Assembly (NCBI RefSeq): GCF_000002865.3
Contig: NW_001865044.1
Location: 429,244-493,243, forward strand
Length of the DNA: 64,000 bases
From: Monosiga brevicollis MX1
Taxonomy: Eukaryota > Opisthokonta > Choanoflagellata > Craspedida > Salpingoecidae
Direction of reading: 5' to 3'
A model generated the notes under the pieces. It made no database searches, had not been told where the DNA came from, and saw nothing but the letters and a program-made list of their open reading frames with translations. Positions 1 to 10,888 of this stretch are shown here, piece by piece (within the stretch, counting starts at the first letter, position 1; each line of letters opens with the position of its first letter). The position numbers and the translations under genes were made by a program.

Positions 1-352
1 AATGAGCTGGGAAGCGTGGGGCCAAACAGCATGGTCGTACTATCAAGATTGTTTTCCATCGACCGCCACGATGCCGCTTTTTTCCCTCCCATGCTCCTAG
101 ATTCAATTCAAGCAGTTGGTCTACCTCTCGCATGCTAGCCTCCGTTCCAGCGGACCAAGAAAAGCCAAGATAGACAGCAAACAAAAAGGCATCTGAGCAA
201 CGTGCCTGGCTCTGCTCCCACAGTGTGTTTTGCATCCATATCCGTTTTTATGTCGTTGAGACAGACAGAACATGGGCCCGGCAAAGATGAAAGGAAACAC
301 AAAAGAAGAAACAACCCCGAGGGGGAAAAAGTGTTGAAATGCTAGCCCTGTG
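1..352. other. 3' flank of the SET-domain gene, no gene seen
   Basis: This stretch lies beyond the stop codon of the minus-strand SET gene. The open frames in it have no recognisable protein features and look like chance frames. It probably holds the 3' UTR and terminator of that gene. Confidence 0.5.
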
Positions 353-1704
353 TCAATCATGAGTTTGAATTGGAGTTGGTTGACAAGCCAAACAGAGCGC
401 GTTGGCCGGTCCCGGACACAGCCCGTAGGCCTCACATCGAGTGCAACGACCACCACGGCAAAGCGCACGAGATGATTCAAAGCGCGTTACCCACGCGTGG
501 TGGGCCGCGGTAGAGCCCAACTCGGTCGTGAGACGCACCAAATAACGGGCTACCGTAGATTGCGCCGGCCAGCCAGGAGGCATAAAAGTGGCACCAAGGT
601 CCCATGCCTGGGACAGCAGCTGTACAGCCGTCGCACGTTCCGAAGGCGTACCCCGTGCTAAAATCTGTCCTAGTCGAAGTGCCAGTTGGTAACGGACACA
701 CTGTGCGCCCGGCGACGCTGGACCCTCAGCTGCCTTGGCGTGCAGGGCACTGAGCAAGCGCACCTGGAGCTCTGCTGGTGCTTCGAGCGCTCGCCCGAGT
801 TGCTCGAGCGAGACCCCATTCGCGTGAGCAGCAACCTCGAGCTTTGGCTTAGATCCCGGCAGGGATTGCTCCGAATCAAGCGCCGCTTCTTCTGTGCAGC
901 GAATACAGGTACAGGCAAACCCATATCCGGTGCGCAGCGCCTCCTGGCGCACAGGCCAAGGGTCACCCAGCTCGACATAGCTGATAGTGATAGGCTCGCC
1001 CCGGGCGATATCAGACACACTGCGTATGATCATAGTGCCACCCTCTGGGGGCAGATCGGCACCCGACTCGCGCGGCTTCATGGGGGCAGACGCGTCCAAA
1101 TAATGTGTGGCGTTGGGACGACAGCTGTGGTTGATGGCCGCCGCCTGGGGCCAAAGACCAAGCACGTCAAACCCGGGTTGTCGTTCATGATCTGTGAGAA
1201 AACAGTTGTACATGCAAATGGCTACCAGGCGTTGAAGCTCGCCCGAGGATTGCACGGGAGGCTGCGCCTTGAGCTTGGCGCGCATGTAACGTAGCGACAA
1301 CTCGAGGTCGGCCTGATGCAGCGTGCGGATGGGGTCCGAGGCGTTGAACTCGTGTTGGCGCGGCTGGAGTTGGCGCCATGCCTGGTCCGCTAGTTCTGGT
1401 GCCGCCTGTAGCAGTCGGATGGCCACATCGGCATTGGCGCAGATGGGAACTTTGCTGCATTGTGAAACACGCGCGTACCAGCGTATGAATGAACTCGTCT
1501 TGAGCACCAAAAAGCACGCATGTCGCCGACGCATCCGACTTACTCATCATAATAGCCCGTTGGCCGCGCGAGGCACCCAGCACTCGGCTCACGCAGGATC
1601 AGAGTGCCTGCAGGTATATCCCGGCGCGCAAACAACCCCATTCCTCCATACGCATCAGCGCGACGCTCTGCCCAAGCCCCGACGGGCTGACCTGGACCCG
1701 CCAT
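353..1704 (-). CDS. SMYD-type SET-domain protein lacking a MYND finger
   Basis: Two exons (1704-1544 and 1454-353) join across an 89-bp intron with a GTAAGT donor and a CAG acceptor; the phases agree and give about 420 residues. The start is the first ATG of the frame. Exon 1 holds the N-terminal SET strand (GMGLFARRDIPAGT). Exon 2 holds the catalytic core, with NHSCRPNA and the post-SET-like CTCIRC cysteines after an ISY motif. This is the SMYD arrangement of protein lysine methyltransferases that use S-adenosylmethionine. The zinc-binding MYND insert that splits SET in SMYD proteins is missing. A cysteine cluster (C-x4-C-x2-C-x5-C-x8-C-x2-C) sits at the extreme C terminus instead. The substrate cannot be told. 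Confidence 0.8.
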
Positions 1705-1816
1705 CACATGCGCGACAAGAAAATTCACACAACTTGACGTTGTTGTCACACAAAATCCGACTCATTCAAAACGTTGCCATATATATGCTAAACCTCACTC
1801 CAACCTCACAAGCGAT

Positions 1817-1887
1817 GATTCGTTGGTTCAGTGGTAGAATTGCCGCCTGCCACGCGGTAGACCCGGGTTCGATTCCCGGACGAATCA
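1817..1887 (+). tRNA. tRNA-Gly (anticodon GCC)
   Basis: The 71-nt sequence folds as a cloverleaf. The acceptor arms GATTCGT and ACGAATC pair, the D arm carries GGTTCAGTGG, the anticodon loop is CTGCCAC on a GCCGC/GCGGT stem, and the T arm is CCGGG-TTCGATT-CCCGG. The B box GGTTCGATTCC is perfect. Apart from the acceptor stem and the base of the anticodon stem it matches the eukaryotic tRNA-Gly(GCC) pattern. A T-run typical of Pol III termination follows within 15 bp. Confidence 0.96.
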
Positions 1888-1893
1888 CATTAA

Positions 1894-1899
1894 TATTTT
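1894..1899 (+). terminator. Pol III terminator of tRNA-Gly
   Basis: A run of five T lies seven bases after the tRNA 3' end, with further T-rich sequence behind it as a backup. This is the usual RNA polymerase III stop signal. Confidence 0.7.
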
Positions 1900-2334
1900 T
1901 GTATTTTACTTTTTTGTGTGTACATTGTCAGATATTTGACGTCAGAGCGGGCTGTTTCCAAGGGTGATGTACTTGGCGTATGTGTATTGCGAGTTTGTGT
2001 TGATATGGTGCAGCGGCTTGCGATGGTTGATGCAGTCGAATGGAGCTTTAATGCGGGTGTTGTTAATGAGCTGCTTGCTTTTTTTTTTTGGCTTGGTCGG
2101 TGCAGCTCGACCACGACTTGACCGGCGATGATGGGGGGGGGGCCTGTGCCGTGCTAGGGCACGCTGCTCCTCTGAGTCCCTTTTTTTTTTCTTGACAAGT
2201 TGTGGAACTCTCATGGTCTGACTGGATGGGTGGTCTTTGCAGGGGCAGGAAGCTGCTGCAGTGGAGAGGATAGCCCACACATACACACGCAGCCGACGCA
2301 CACAAACACGACACGACACGCGTCATCGTCCATC
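1900..2334. other. Intergenic region upstream of DNAAF4
   Basis: No coding potential was recognised. The stretch contains T- and G-runs (about 2079-2180) and leads to the DNAAF4 start at 2335, so it should hold that gene's promoter and 5' UTR. Confidence 0.4.
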
Positions 2335-4529
2335 ATGCCCGTGGTCATCAAGGACTTCAATTGGACACAAACCGACGACGAGGTGAGGCGACGAGAGCAA
2401 GGGGGGCTGGCCAGGCCACCGAGCCGGCGAGTGGCACAGGAGTGACCGGTGCACACCACCCTGAGGGGAAGGCGGAGGGGGCACAAGCGTGGGTGAGGGA
2501 ACTCACCTCGCCAAAATCTCAACCCACAATCAGGTTCATCTGGAAGTGCCGCTCAAGGGCGTCCACCCGAAAAAGGCCGATGTTTACACCAACGACGTCT
2601 TCGTCAAGGTTTGGCCACCAACGCAGGCGGCGCTTGTCATCTTCCCCTTTGCATTGGACAGACTCACTCTTGAACATGGGTGCTAGGTCAATGCTCCCCC
2701 CTTTCTTTTTGAGGTCGACCTCTTTGCCGCCATTGATGATGGGGCGAGCAAGGCCGTAATTGGCAATGGCGTTGCAGTCTTCACCCTTGTGAAGCGCGAG
2801 CCCGCCACTTGGCCCACCTTGCACCTTCCCGCGTACGTTGCTCAATCCCGAGCACATCTGCCCGCGGCCCAAGGGTGGCGCAATACGCCCCCTCTCTCCC
2901 TTCTCTTTGCCCCTGCACCACTCATCGACACCACCCGCTCCTGTGAACACGCTTTTGTAGTGAACGAGCGGAGCTGCTTCAAAGGCGCGCCAAGGCTCAG
3001 GCTCGCGCCGAGGCACAAATGACAGCTGCTGCGGAAACACGTGCCCTTGAACAACATGAAAAGGAACGCGCAGCTGTGCGACGCCAGATGGAGGTGTGAT
3101 CCACCCCCCTGTCCGCCACAACCCACGTTGGAGATCCCGCCTCAACCGTCTAAAGCAACCACCTGCATTCATCGCGAAACAATATCTGAACCGACTCGCT
3201 ATGATCCTGGATGCCGTACGAGCCTAGATTGAAGAAGCGGAACGCAATGCCATCGAGACAGAAAAACAGCGACAGCGCGATGAAGGCACGCTTAGCTGCC
3301 CCTGGTACCTCGCTTGTTGGCTAAACCAGTTGTTGCCGCCTGACCTCGTAGCCCTGACCTTGCCCTTCTCTGATTTACACGTACAATGAGCAGCGGATGC
3401 ACAGGCCCGGGCGATAACCCAGAACGACGCGGCGCAGCGTCATGGTCTGAGTGGCGCCACGGCCAGTGCAAATCGCCCACCCGTGCGAACTGCGGGCACC
3501 ATCAAGGTACAGCCGGCATGTCGATCAACGCTCCACCCCGCCTCAAGCTCACGGCCTCGGGCGCATCGTTTTTGCCGACGAGCAGTTTACCTTTTCCAAG
3601 CGCGAGTTTACGACACCGCAGCGCGAATCGTACCGGCAGCAGGAAGAAGAGGTAACAAGCGCCAACGGCTGTGTTTCCACACTCGCCCCAGCTCATGTCG
3701 CTTGTTCGCGGCCTGAACCCCAGTGGCTCGAAAAACAAGCTGCGGCCCGCAAGGCCGTGGAGGCGGCCAAGGCCAGCAAGCCCGGTGATGTGGAGCATGA
3801 TCCGCTGTGGTACCGAGACAAGGGCCGGTACGTTTCGAATCTTGTCTGGTCCTGCCTGGGCGACCAATTGGGCCGACCGTTGTCGCAGGGGCAACTCAAC
3901 TTCCTTGCGACCCGTGAACAATTGGCCTGCGGCCATGCCCGACAGTCAATTTTTCCAGAATGAGGATTATCAAAGCGCCATCAATGCCTACACCGCTGGC
4001 TGTACGTCTCTGCGTGAACCGGGCTGACCCTGATCTGACCTTGGCGACACACCTCAAATCCGTCAGCTCCTCAGCCCCTCTCTCACAATTTGGGGATGCG
4101 TGTGGGGCATGGGTCCTCTGCAGTGACGCTGGACCCGAGCAACGCAAGCCTCTACTCACTGCGAGCCGCTGCTCATCTCAAGTGCACCGATCCGCAAGCC
4201 GGTGCCATTGATGCGGGCAAGGCCTTATCGCTTCTGCAGCCGCCCTGTCCTAGCAATGCCAAAGATCGTCTCCGCGCCCATCTTCGCCGAGCTGTTGCTT
4301 TGGAAATGATTGAGGACCTTGATGCCGGTACGCTCGCCCGTTCATGGACCCGTCGACTGCTCCTGAGCCAAACTCTTTCGACCTCACCCCCTGGTGTGTT
4401 TCTCGGTGCGCACCAGCCCTGCATGACTACCGTCAAGCCGTTGCCATTGCCCCACACGATGCGGATCTTCAAGCAGAATGTGCTCGCGTTCAGCAGCAAC
4501 TAGAGGCCTTGCGACTGTCTCAGCAGTAA
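2335..4529 (+). CDS. DNAAF4: Dynein axonemal assembly factor 4 (CS domain, coiled coil, TPR)
   Basis: About ten exons can be joined in phase: 2335-2382, 2534-2608, 2687-2832, 2961-3093, 3228-about 3290, then further exons to the TAA at 4527-4529. The N terminus ([13 protein letters not shown]) and the next two exons form a CS/p23-like domain ([24 protein letters not shown]). A charged coiled coil follows ([13 protein letters not shown]). Next comes a linker ([15 protein letters not shown]), then C-terminal TPRs ([35 protein letters not shown]). This order is that of DNAAF4/DYX1C1, which with HSP90/HSP70 preassembles axonemal dynein arms in the cytoplasm. The fifth intron appears to use a GC donor. 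Confidence 0.9.
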
Positions 4530-4737
4530 AGTTGCACAAATACAGCTGTTTAATCGACTCAGATACAACCTTTGCTTTCCCCGCATCACCAGCACCACTC
4601 AGAGTGCCACACTTGAATCACCACAGAAAGCGCGCGTGCATACGCTTTGGACAATAACCGAGAGCCAGAGTCGAAAGGCAAGAGGCGGGGGATTCTTATG
4701 GGAAGTTGCCCTGTACATGTATTTTCTTTTGACTTTT

Positions 4738-4766
4738 TCTTTTTTTTTTTTTTTTTTTTTTTTTTT
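4738..4766 (+). repeat. Poly-T tract before the CbiX-like gene
   Basis: A near-pure T run of about 28 bases is followed at 4785-4786 by an AG just before the ATG at 4791. It could be a polypyrimidine tract of an intron in the 5' UTR or of an unseen first exon, or simply a homopolymer. Confidence 0.6.
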
Positions 4767-4790
4767 CACGTTTCAAGGAGTTGCAGTGCC

Positions 4791-5822
4791 ATGTGGCTGT
4801 GGGTGCTGGAGTTGGCAGTGGTGGGCTGGAATAGCCTTACTGTGAAGCGCACAGCAACAGAGGACGACAAATCCGCGAGCTGGCATGTGCTTCCTCCAGC
4901 GCAGGGGCGGGCCGTGGTGATACTCGTTGATAATGGATCATTGCGTGCCGCGTCATTTCGCAGTCTCATGCGGTCCGCCCACCTGCTGGCTCAGCGGCTC
5001 GACCCGCGCGAGGTGGCCACTGTGGTACCAGCTAGCCTGCGCTTCAGTGATCGCATCAAACCCAGCGCACTGAATGGCGCTCGAGGCGAGGTTTTGACCC
5101 ATGCTGTGCAGCGCGCCCTTGATGCGGGATACCAAACGATTGTCATCACCCCCTTCTTCATTGCACCCAGCGACCAGCTGCGAGGCACCATTCCAACTAT
5201 GCTCCAGCCCCTCATAAGGTCCCGTGAGGAGCCAGATACCGCGCCACCTCGCGTCGTGGTCGCTCGGGCCCTGGTGGATCCCGAAGACGGCCAGAATGAC
5301 CAGCGGATCGCCCGCGCCCTGTGCGATAATGTGCTGGCCACTTTGGACGAGCACGACTGGCGTCAGCGGCCCTGCACCGTGGCTGTGGTAGACCATGGCT
5401 CCCCTACACCCGCCGTAACCCATGTCCGCAACCTTTTGGGCACGTGGGTTCGCGATCAGCTTCATCAGCACATGGCCCAGGCACCTGCGGTCGTTGCCTG
5501 CTCCATGGAACGGCGGCCCGATCCAGAATACGATTTCAATGAGCCCTTGCTTGAGTCGCTACCACAACGGGGTCTACTTCCGCCTGGTCACGCACTCGTG
5601 GTAGCATATGCCTTCCTCTCACCGGGTCGACATGCCGGAAAGGGTGGGGATATTGACCAGATCATCAAGGCCATGCTGATGGGGCCAGAAGCTGCCTCTT
5701 TGAACTCAGCCCCTGCCGTCTTCAAAACAAATCTCCTGGGACAACACCCCATCGTGATTGACATCTTACGCGATCGCTGCCTTAATATCCTGCACCGCCA
5801 AGACTGTTTACTGGAGTTGTAG
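4791..5822 (+). CDS. Tandem CbiX/SirB-like (sirohydrochlorin chelatase superfamily) protein
   Basis: This is a single open frame of 343 residues. The frame stays open further upstream, but only through the translated poly-T tract, so the ATG at 4791 is preferred. Two halves resemble the CbiX fold. The first has a VDNGS motif near residue 45 and the family strand-loop VVPASLRFSD followed by TIVITPFFIAPSDQL. The second has VVDHGSP, close to the canonical xxDHGSxx, and AYAFLSPGRHAG. CbiX/SirB proteins insert cobalt or iron into sirohydrochlorin. In the first half the usual HGS histidine is Asn, so the active site may reside in only one half. A true chelatase role is an inference. Confidence 0.7.
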   Translation: MWLWVLELAVVGWNSLTVKRTATEDDKSASWHVLPPAQGRAVVILVDNGSLRAASFRSLMRSAHLLAQRLDPREVATVVPASLRFSDRIKPSALNGARGEVLTHAVQRALDAGYQTIVITPFFIAPSDQLRGTIPTMLQPLIRSREEPDTAPPRVVVARALVDPEDGQNDQRIARALCDNVLATLDEHDWRQRPCTVAVVDHGSPTPAVTHVRNLLGTWVRDQLHQHMAQAPAVVACSMERRPDPEYDFNEPLLESLPQRGLLPPGHALVVAYAFLSPGRHAGKGGDIDQIIKAMLMGPEAASLNSAPAVFKTNLLGQHPIVIDILRDRCLNILHRQDCLLEL

Positions 5823-5939
5823 AGTTCAGGACCTGCAAACCCAATCCTTGACTCTCAACCTTGATGGTGCCATCGATTTTTAAAGAACATCCAGATCTCC
5901 AAACGAAATTCCGACCTGACTGAAGGTTCCCAACAACAA

Positions 5940-6125
5940 TCACGCGTTGACCAGGCTGGCTCGCACTTCGATGCACACGGGCACGTCAGGCTCCGCAACT
6001 GGAGGATTGGCTGACTTTTGGTCGTCAGCGTCTGTGCCTTTATCTTTGTCCTTCTCCCTCTCTTTCGAAGCCTTGGACGTGCTGCGTGGTGTTGCTCGTA
6101 CCGGTGCTGGCGACCTAGAAACCAT
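5940..6125 (-). CDS. Small hypothetical ORF, Lys/Glu-rich
   Basis: A 61-codon frame opens with an ATG at 6125, about 85 bp after the LRRC43-like stop on the same strand. It has a basic N terminus (MVSRSPAPVRATPRS), a charged stretch (KEREKDKDKG) and a more hydrophobic end (PVCIEVRASLVNA). An alternative ending through a short intron to an in-frame segment near 5880-5920 is possible. No family was recognised, and it may be a UTR frame. Confidence 0.25.
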   Translation of the reverse strand: MVSRSPAPVRATPRSTSKASKEREKDKDKGTDADDQKSANPPVAEPDVPVCIEVRASLVNA

Positions 6126-6208
6126 CCATCATCCGGCACTGACGTGAGAACAGCCTCGCGCTCGCGTTCAAGTCACAGCAAGACACAATTGTGCAACAAC
6201 GACACTCG

Positions 6209-8792
6209 CTAGACTAACTTTCCGCCTAGCTTGCCCCCTTTGCCTTTGGCCTTGGAAGCTTGTGCTTGCGCTGCAGCCAGGGCGGCGGCTGCTTCATCTT
6301 CAGCGGCTGTTGATCAGCCAAACCCATGCAAGCATGAACCAGTGAATGAGCATGAGCATGCACCAAGTCGGGCCATGTGCCGGCCCCATGTCTACAGACG
6401 GGGAGCGCCAACAGACCGTAAGCAGCCGCTGTGCGGCCCATCAGAGGCTGCGGCTCGGGATATGCCCGAGGCCCCAAGAGGAGATGCACTGGTCGGTCAG
6501 ACATGGCCTCAGCCAGTGGTGCAGCCGCATAGCATGCCAGTTCTGGTGCTTGATAATCGCTAGCCAGGCCTTGTCCAAGCTCCCACAAGTCCAGGTGGGC
6601 AAGCCCAAGTGTCTCTAATTGAATGGCCTATAACAAAAAGAACAATGGTGGCAAAGTACATCAGCCGTTGAATGATCCAAACAAACTGCCTACAGTCCTG
6701 TCCCCAGCTCGTGACGCTACAGACGCCCAAATGCCCAACGGCTCGCTCAACCTCGTACCGCTTGTACCGTTTGGCTTTCATCCTCGGCAGCTGAATAAGT
6801 GACGGTGGCTTGCAGAATCCACACGGCTGCACCGTCTTGCAGCCAAGTCTGCAGGCTTTTGAGGGATGATGGTACGAGGGTGTGTTGCACCACCGGGTCT
6901 GCTGCGCTGAGAGATGCCCAGGTTTGCAAGCCAGAATGCAATGGCTTGCCTTGTCCAAAGATACCAACGTTCCACTGGCCCAGGGCCTCGTCAAGCGCAG
7001 ACTGCCGCGCCTCCGCGACGCGCAGCGCCACGGCAGAGGCGGGCTTTGCCTTGCTTTTATCTCGTTTGTCGTTGGGACGGTCAGGCCGACCCGATGGCGG
7101 AGCAGGCGTGCCCGGATCGGCCAGACGCGTCCAGTCCTCCGGCACACGTGTCACCAGAAGAAAGTGGCGCGAAGGAGCCATATCGTCCTCCTGAAATGGG
7201 CCCGCAATGAAGGGGGAGAGAGGCGAGGTACAGGCTTGAGCATTTGCCGATCATCTGTGTGTGGCTCTGGCACACAGTCATGCACGATACAAGAATACCT
7301 GATTCGGATCGGCGTCCAGCGGTGGCAGGCGACGCAGATGCTGCGAGAAATGGAGCAATGAGCCGTGAATGACAAGCAGGAACGGCAGCCAGAACGAAGA
7401 GGAGCGTCAACAAAAGAGTCGACGAAGCAATCAGAGGCCAGCCAAGGTGCATCAAAAATTAAGGCCGACGAGGTTTCATGCTAACCTGTATTTTGCAGAG
7501 GTGAAGCGATACGCGCGGGGGGTCGGACACGTCGACAATGGGGTTTGTGGCGCGCCAAGTAATGTCCTTGCGAGTCAGTGGTATGTCATCAATTGTGCGA
7601 GTAGCGGGGCCCGTGTGCGCCAAGAGCCAGGGACGGTAACTGTGGACATTCGTTCAGACGGGATCCAGCAATCACAGCCGAGAGCCTGTGAGTCACCGTT
7701 TGTCCACTGCTTCATCGTTTTAAACAAGCCATGCGTACTTGGAGTGAAGGGCCAGGCTTGTGCCCAAAGCTTGAAAGTTGGAGAGAGCCGATAGTTCACT
7801 CAAAACCTGTCGAGCCCCGCACACCCCTCTTACACATGTGAGCTAAGCACACGTGGGGACTGGCAGGGTGGACTTTGAGCACGAGGGGACAGCGAGCAGG
7901 GCACAACGCACCGCTTGGAGTTCTGCCCAGTCACTGATGTCCGTGTATGAGAGATCCAGCGACCATAGATTTTGTGCAAAAGGCGCGGTGCTAAGCGGGT
8001 GCGTCGTGGAAATCTTCAAGCGATTCAAAGTTGTGAGACACGATTAATCGACGAGAAAAGACCTGCAGATCTTGCGCCCACAACAAGACGGGAAAAAAAC
8101 ACGCACCGGGTTGGCGGCAAGACCTAGGTGTCGCAGGTTCGGGGGGCCGTTGTGTGCCAAGCCGGCGACACTGTCAATCTTGTTGGCACCCAGGTGCAGG
8201 ATTTGCAGATTGGATGGAAGTTGATCACCAGCCACGGTTGTGATGCGGTTGCCTGTCAGATCTAGCTGTTCAAGTGCAACGAGCTCGGCCACGGACGAAG
8301 GCACGGCGTTGAGCTTGGGAGAAGAAGATGGGTGCGCACAGGCAGGTGCAAGATAAGTGGGGTGAGCGATGGCGTGATAATCGAGTCGGGGTGGGGGTCG
8401 GGGTCGGGGTCGGGACCGAGACTTACTCCCGTCTCCGCAAGACAGAGATGACGGAGCATGGCAAAGACGTCGAGACGAGTCAACGGCTGATTCTGGCAGG
8501 CTGCCACAATACTTGATGTCTGGTCAGAAATGCTACTGAGGCCATCCTGTTCATCCCCGGGAAGGGCTGACAAGACATCTGTCGTGACGCTTTGGGCTTC
8601 CGCATCGTCGTCCACCCCAGCACCTGCACCCATGCGCCTTGACTTGCGCAGCTCGCGCTGTGTCTTATCTAGACGTGCTGCGATGCGGCGGTGACGTCGG
8701 TTGGCCTCTTCTTGCGTGGCACAGCTCAAGGGATCGCCGGCGAGTCGCAATGTCCGCAGCCATCGTTCAACTGGATCCATGTCCTCTGCCAT
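6209..8792 (-). CDS. LRRC43: LRRC43-like leucine-rich repeat protein
   Basis: Nine exons join with matching phases: 8792-8427, 8313-8107, 8013-7912, 7806-7739, 7639-7486, 7340-7299, 7190-6759, 6627-6417 and 6306-6209, about 559 residues. The N terminus (MAEDMDPVERWLRTL) is helical and charged. Leucine-rich repeats follow (LEQLDLTGNRITTV, LQILHLGANKI, LRHLGLAANPI, LWSLDLSYTDI). The LRR cap then reads NYRPWLLAHTGPATRTIDDI, the arrangement seen in LRRC43 of ciliated organisms. The C-terminal half (FLLVTRVPEDW onward) is unassigned and ends in a Lys/Gly-rich tail (KGKGGKLGGK). The family is linked to cilia, which fits DNAAF4 nearby. The symbol is assigned by remembered similarity; another ciliary LRR family is possible. 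Confidence 0.75.
8400..8420. repeat. GGGTCG-type tandem repeat in LRRC43-like intron 1
   Basis: A short G-rich hexamer repeat (GGGTCG units, preceded by GTGGGG) lies within the first intron of the LRRC43-like gene. On the + strand it has G-tracts that could form a quadruplex. Confidence 0.6.
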
Positions 8793-8986
8793 GCCAGCGG
8801 TGAAGACCGTGCACACGCAGACGAATCGTGCTCGAGTCAGGGCAGAAAGCCCAGACTCTGGCTCCTCCCGCCACGCCACAGGTTGTATACCCTCTTGCTG
8901 TTTTTCAAGACAGACCCGTCCCCCTACAGACCGGGCAGCACCCAGTGGAACAGGCAACCGCCGCAAGCGATCTCGCACATCGACAC

Positions 8987-9178
8987 ACGCACACACACAC
9001 ACACACTCGCGCTCTCTCGCTCGCTCTCTCTCTCTCTCAGACACACGAAAAGCGTTTGGTCGTCAGGGCCCTGTATGGAAGTCTGATAAATATCACGCTA
9101 TCGCATCCGACTTCATTCGAGGCTAAATGCTGACATCTGACATCGTGCGTGTGTGCTGTGTGTGTGTGTGTGTGTGTG
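8987..9178. promoter_or_regulatory. Divergent LRRC43-like/CCDC137 promoter with CA, CT and TG microsatellites
   Basis: The LRRC43-like start (8792, minus) and the CCDC137 start (9316, plus) are head to head, 523 bp apart. Between them lie a CA run (about 8987-9006), a CT run (about 9011-9038) and a TG run (about 9158-9178). The shared interval must serve as promoter for both genes. The CT run lies on the CCDC137 coding strand. Confidence 0.55.
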
Positions 9179-9315
9179 CTGAAGCAGTTTGAGAGGCGCC
9201 GCGTGACGAGAGAGCGACGGCGGCGGGGAGGAGATAGCGTGTCTGGTGCTTGTGGTGCTGGTGGTGCTTGTGGTGCTTGTGGTGCTTGTGGGATTGTGGA
9301 CCTGACCTTGTCAAG

Positions 9316-10888
9316 ATGGGGCGTGTGGCGCGATACAAGCGCATCAAGGCGATCGACCCGTTTGCCAAGAAGGTGACGCAGCCGCGCAAGAAGGGTGGTC
9401 TTTTGCCCGGTCAAGCCCCGAGCAAGCATAAAAAACGCAACAAGTCCCATGGTTGGTCGAGTGCCCCCGCCCGCATGCATTGGGTCGAGTGCAGAGGCCT
9501 GAGTATTCGGCAGCTTTTTGTTAGACTCTTGTTCTCAGGTTGCCCGATCCTGATTGCCTTGCTTTGCTTGTCCATGCAGGCAGCGACACGTTTACCGTCG
9601 ATGACGTAATGGACCGAGATGGTGATACAGGCGAGAGTATGGGCAACAAGGCTACAGGTGTTACCAAAAGCATGCATCTCAAGGATGCGCTGCGCCACGT
9701 TCAACGCGGCAAACGCGAGCGCCTTGGTGATTTTTACAAGTACGCCCCATCCTTCTTTGTTTCTTCTACACGCACCGTCGTATCGGCAGCCGGCGGCCGC
9801 CCTTGTGTCTGTGCTCTCACTTGGCCCTCGAATTCCTCTATCGATTCCATGCCGTTCTTCTGGCTTGCTCCTTTTCGTGGGCGCCTCGGCTCGTTCTGGT
9901 TTGACACAGACGCGTCGATGCTGCGGCGAGCGGTGTCATTGCCCAGGGTGCTCGGCAAGGTGAGTTTTGGCCAGCTTGTCCGTATGCCATGCCAACCGCA
10001 GCTTCGTGACCTCCGCCCCTGCTCAATGACCTATAGCCACCAAGACTGCGGAGCGTAGCCGTGACCATCTGAAGGAACGCAAACAGAAGCGTCAGCCCAG
10101 GAGTGCGGGTGGAATGGCCGACGAGGACGTCGACGATGAATTGCGCTGTGCGTACCCGGTTGCTTGCCTACCCCTTTCATCCTCGTCGACTTTCTTGGTG
10201 CTTTGAGCTGGTTGCACTTGCCTCTGCCGCGAATCTTGCTGTGCCGACGTGCTGTCGTTTGATTTGATTTGCTTGGTGTGTCTAGTGTACGGTAAGGAAA
10301 AGATTGCCTTTGGGGAGGTAGCCGATGCACCACCCGTGCTGACGGCTGTGCCGCGCAAGGCCAAGAAGCTCGCGCCCAAGGTTGGTCTCGTTGCTTGCTC
10401 TTGGCGCCGGCCGGCGCCGGCGCGTGCCGTGGTCCAGCTGCAGATAACGCCTCGTTCTTTCTTTTCGTTCGGCTTTCCTTGGCTGTTCTGTTGTGGTGGT
10501 TGATATTTTGACTGGTCGCCTATTTGGAGGGTGCTGCCTTGAATGGGTTAAAAAGTGCGCACTATCCCGGTATGATGTGCGCAGCTGATGCTTGTTTTTT
10601 TGCGGTGCATAGGCGCAGCGACAGACTGCGTCGTTGTTGCTAGCACAGAAGACGACAGACCAGCGCAAAGGTTTGTGGTTGCGCATCAGTCTCCGTCGTC
10701 TGCGATCGTTGTGACTCTTGTTGCGCAGCGTGTGTCCGGTCTGTTTGCTAATTGTGGCTGCGCCGTGGTGCCATGCAGCTTCCAAGGTCGCGCCTGTGCG
10801 ACAGCAAGCCCTTGATCAAGAGCGAGAGCGTGCAATCAAGGCGTATCGCATGCTGAAGCGAAATCGCGACACTCACGCTTTCGGCTGA
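9316..10888 (+). CDS. CCDC137: CCDC137 homologue, basic nuclear protein
   Basis: Seven exons join in phase: 9316-9451, 9580-9739, 9910-9959, 10037-10147, 10286-10380, about 10613-10671 and about 10778-10888. The product is very basic. It begins MGRVARYKRIKA and has the conserved middle motif GKEKIAFGEVADAPP. It ends with a helix (DQERERAIKAYRMLKRNRD) that matches the C-terminal block of CCDC137, a retinoic-acid-receptor-sequestering nuclear/nucleolar protein in animals. The small third exon was placed because it restores phase between its neighbours and supplies the conserved RVDAAASGVIAQ helix. The biochemical role in protists is unknown. Confidence 0.8.

Noticed and set aside
686-1294. 202-codon plus-strand frame inside the SET gene
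   Set aside because: Antisense shadow; the minus strand carries the SET motifs.
4647-4790. Upstream extension of the CbiX-like frame with a run of Phe
   Set aside because: It is only the translated poly-T tract. The ATG at 4791 is better placed.
6747-7190. A separate gene starting MAPSRHFLLV
   Set aside because: An in-phase splice acceptor lies just upstream, and all exons from 8792 to 6209 join in phase, so this is an internal exon of the LRRC43-like gene.
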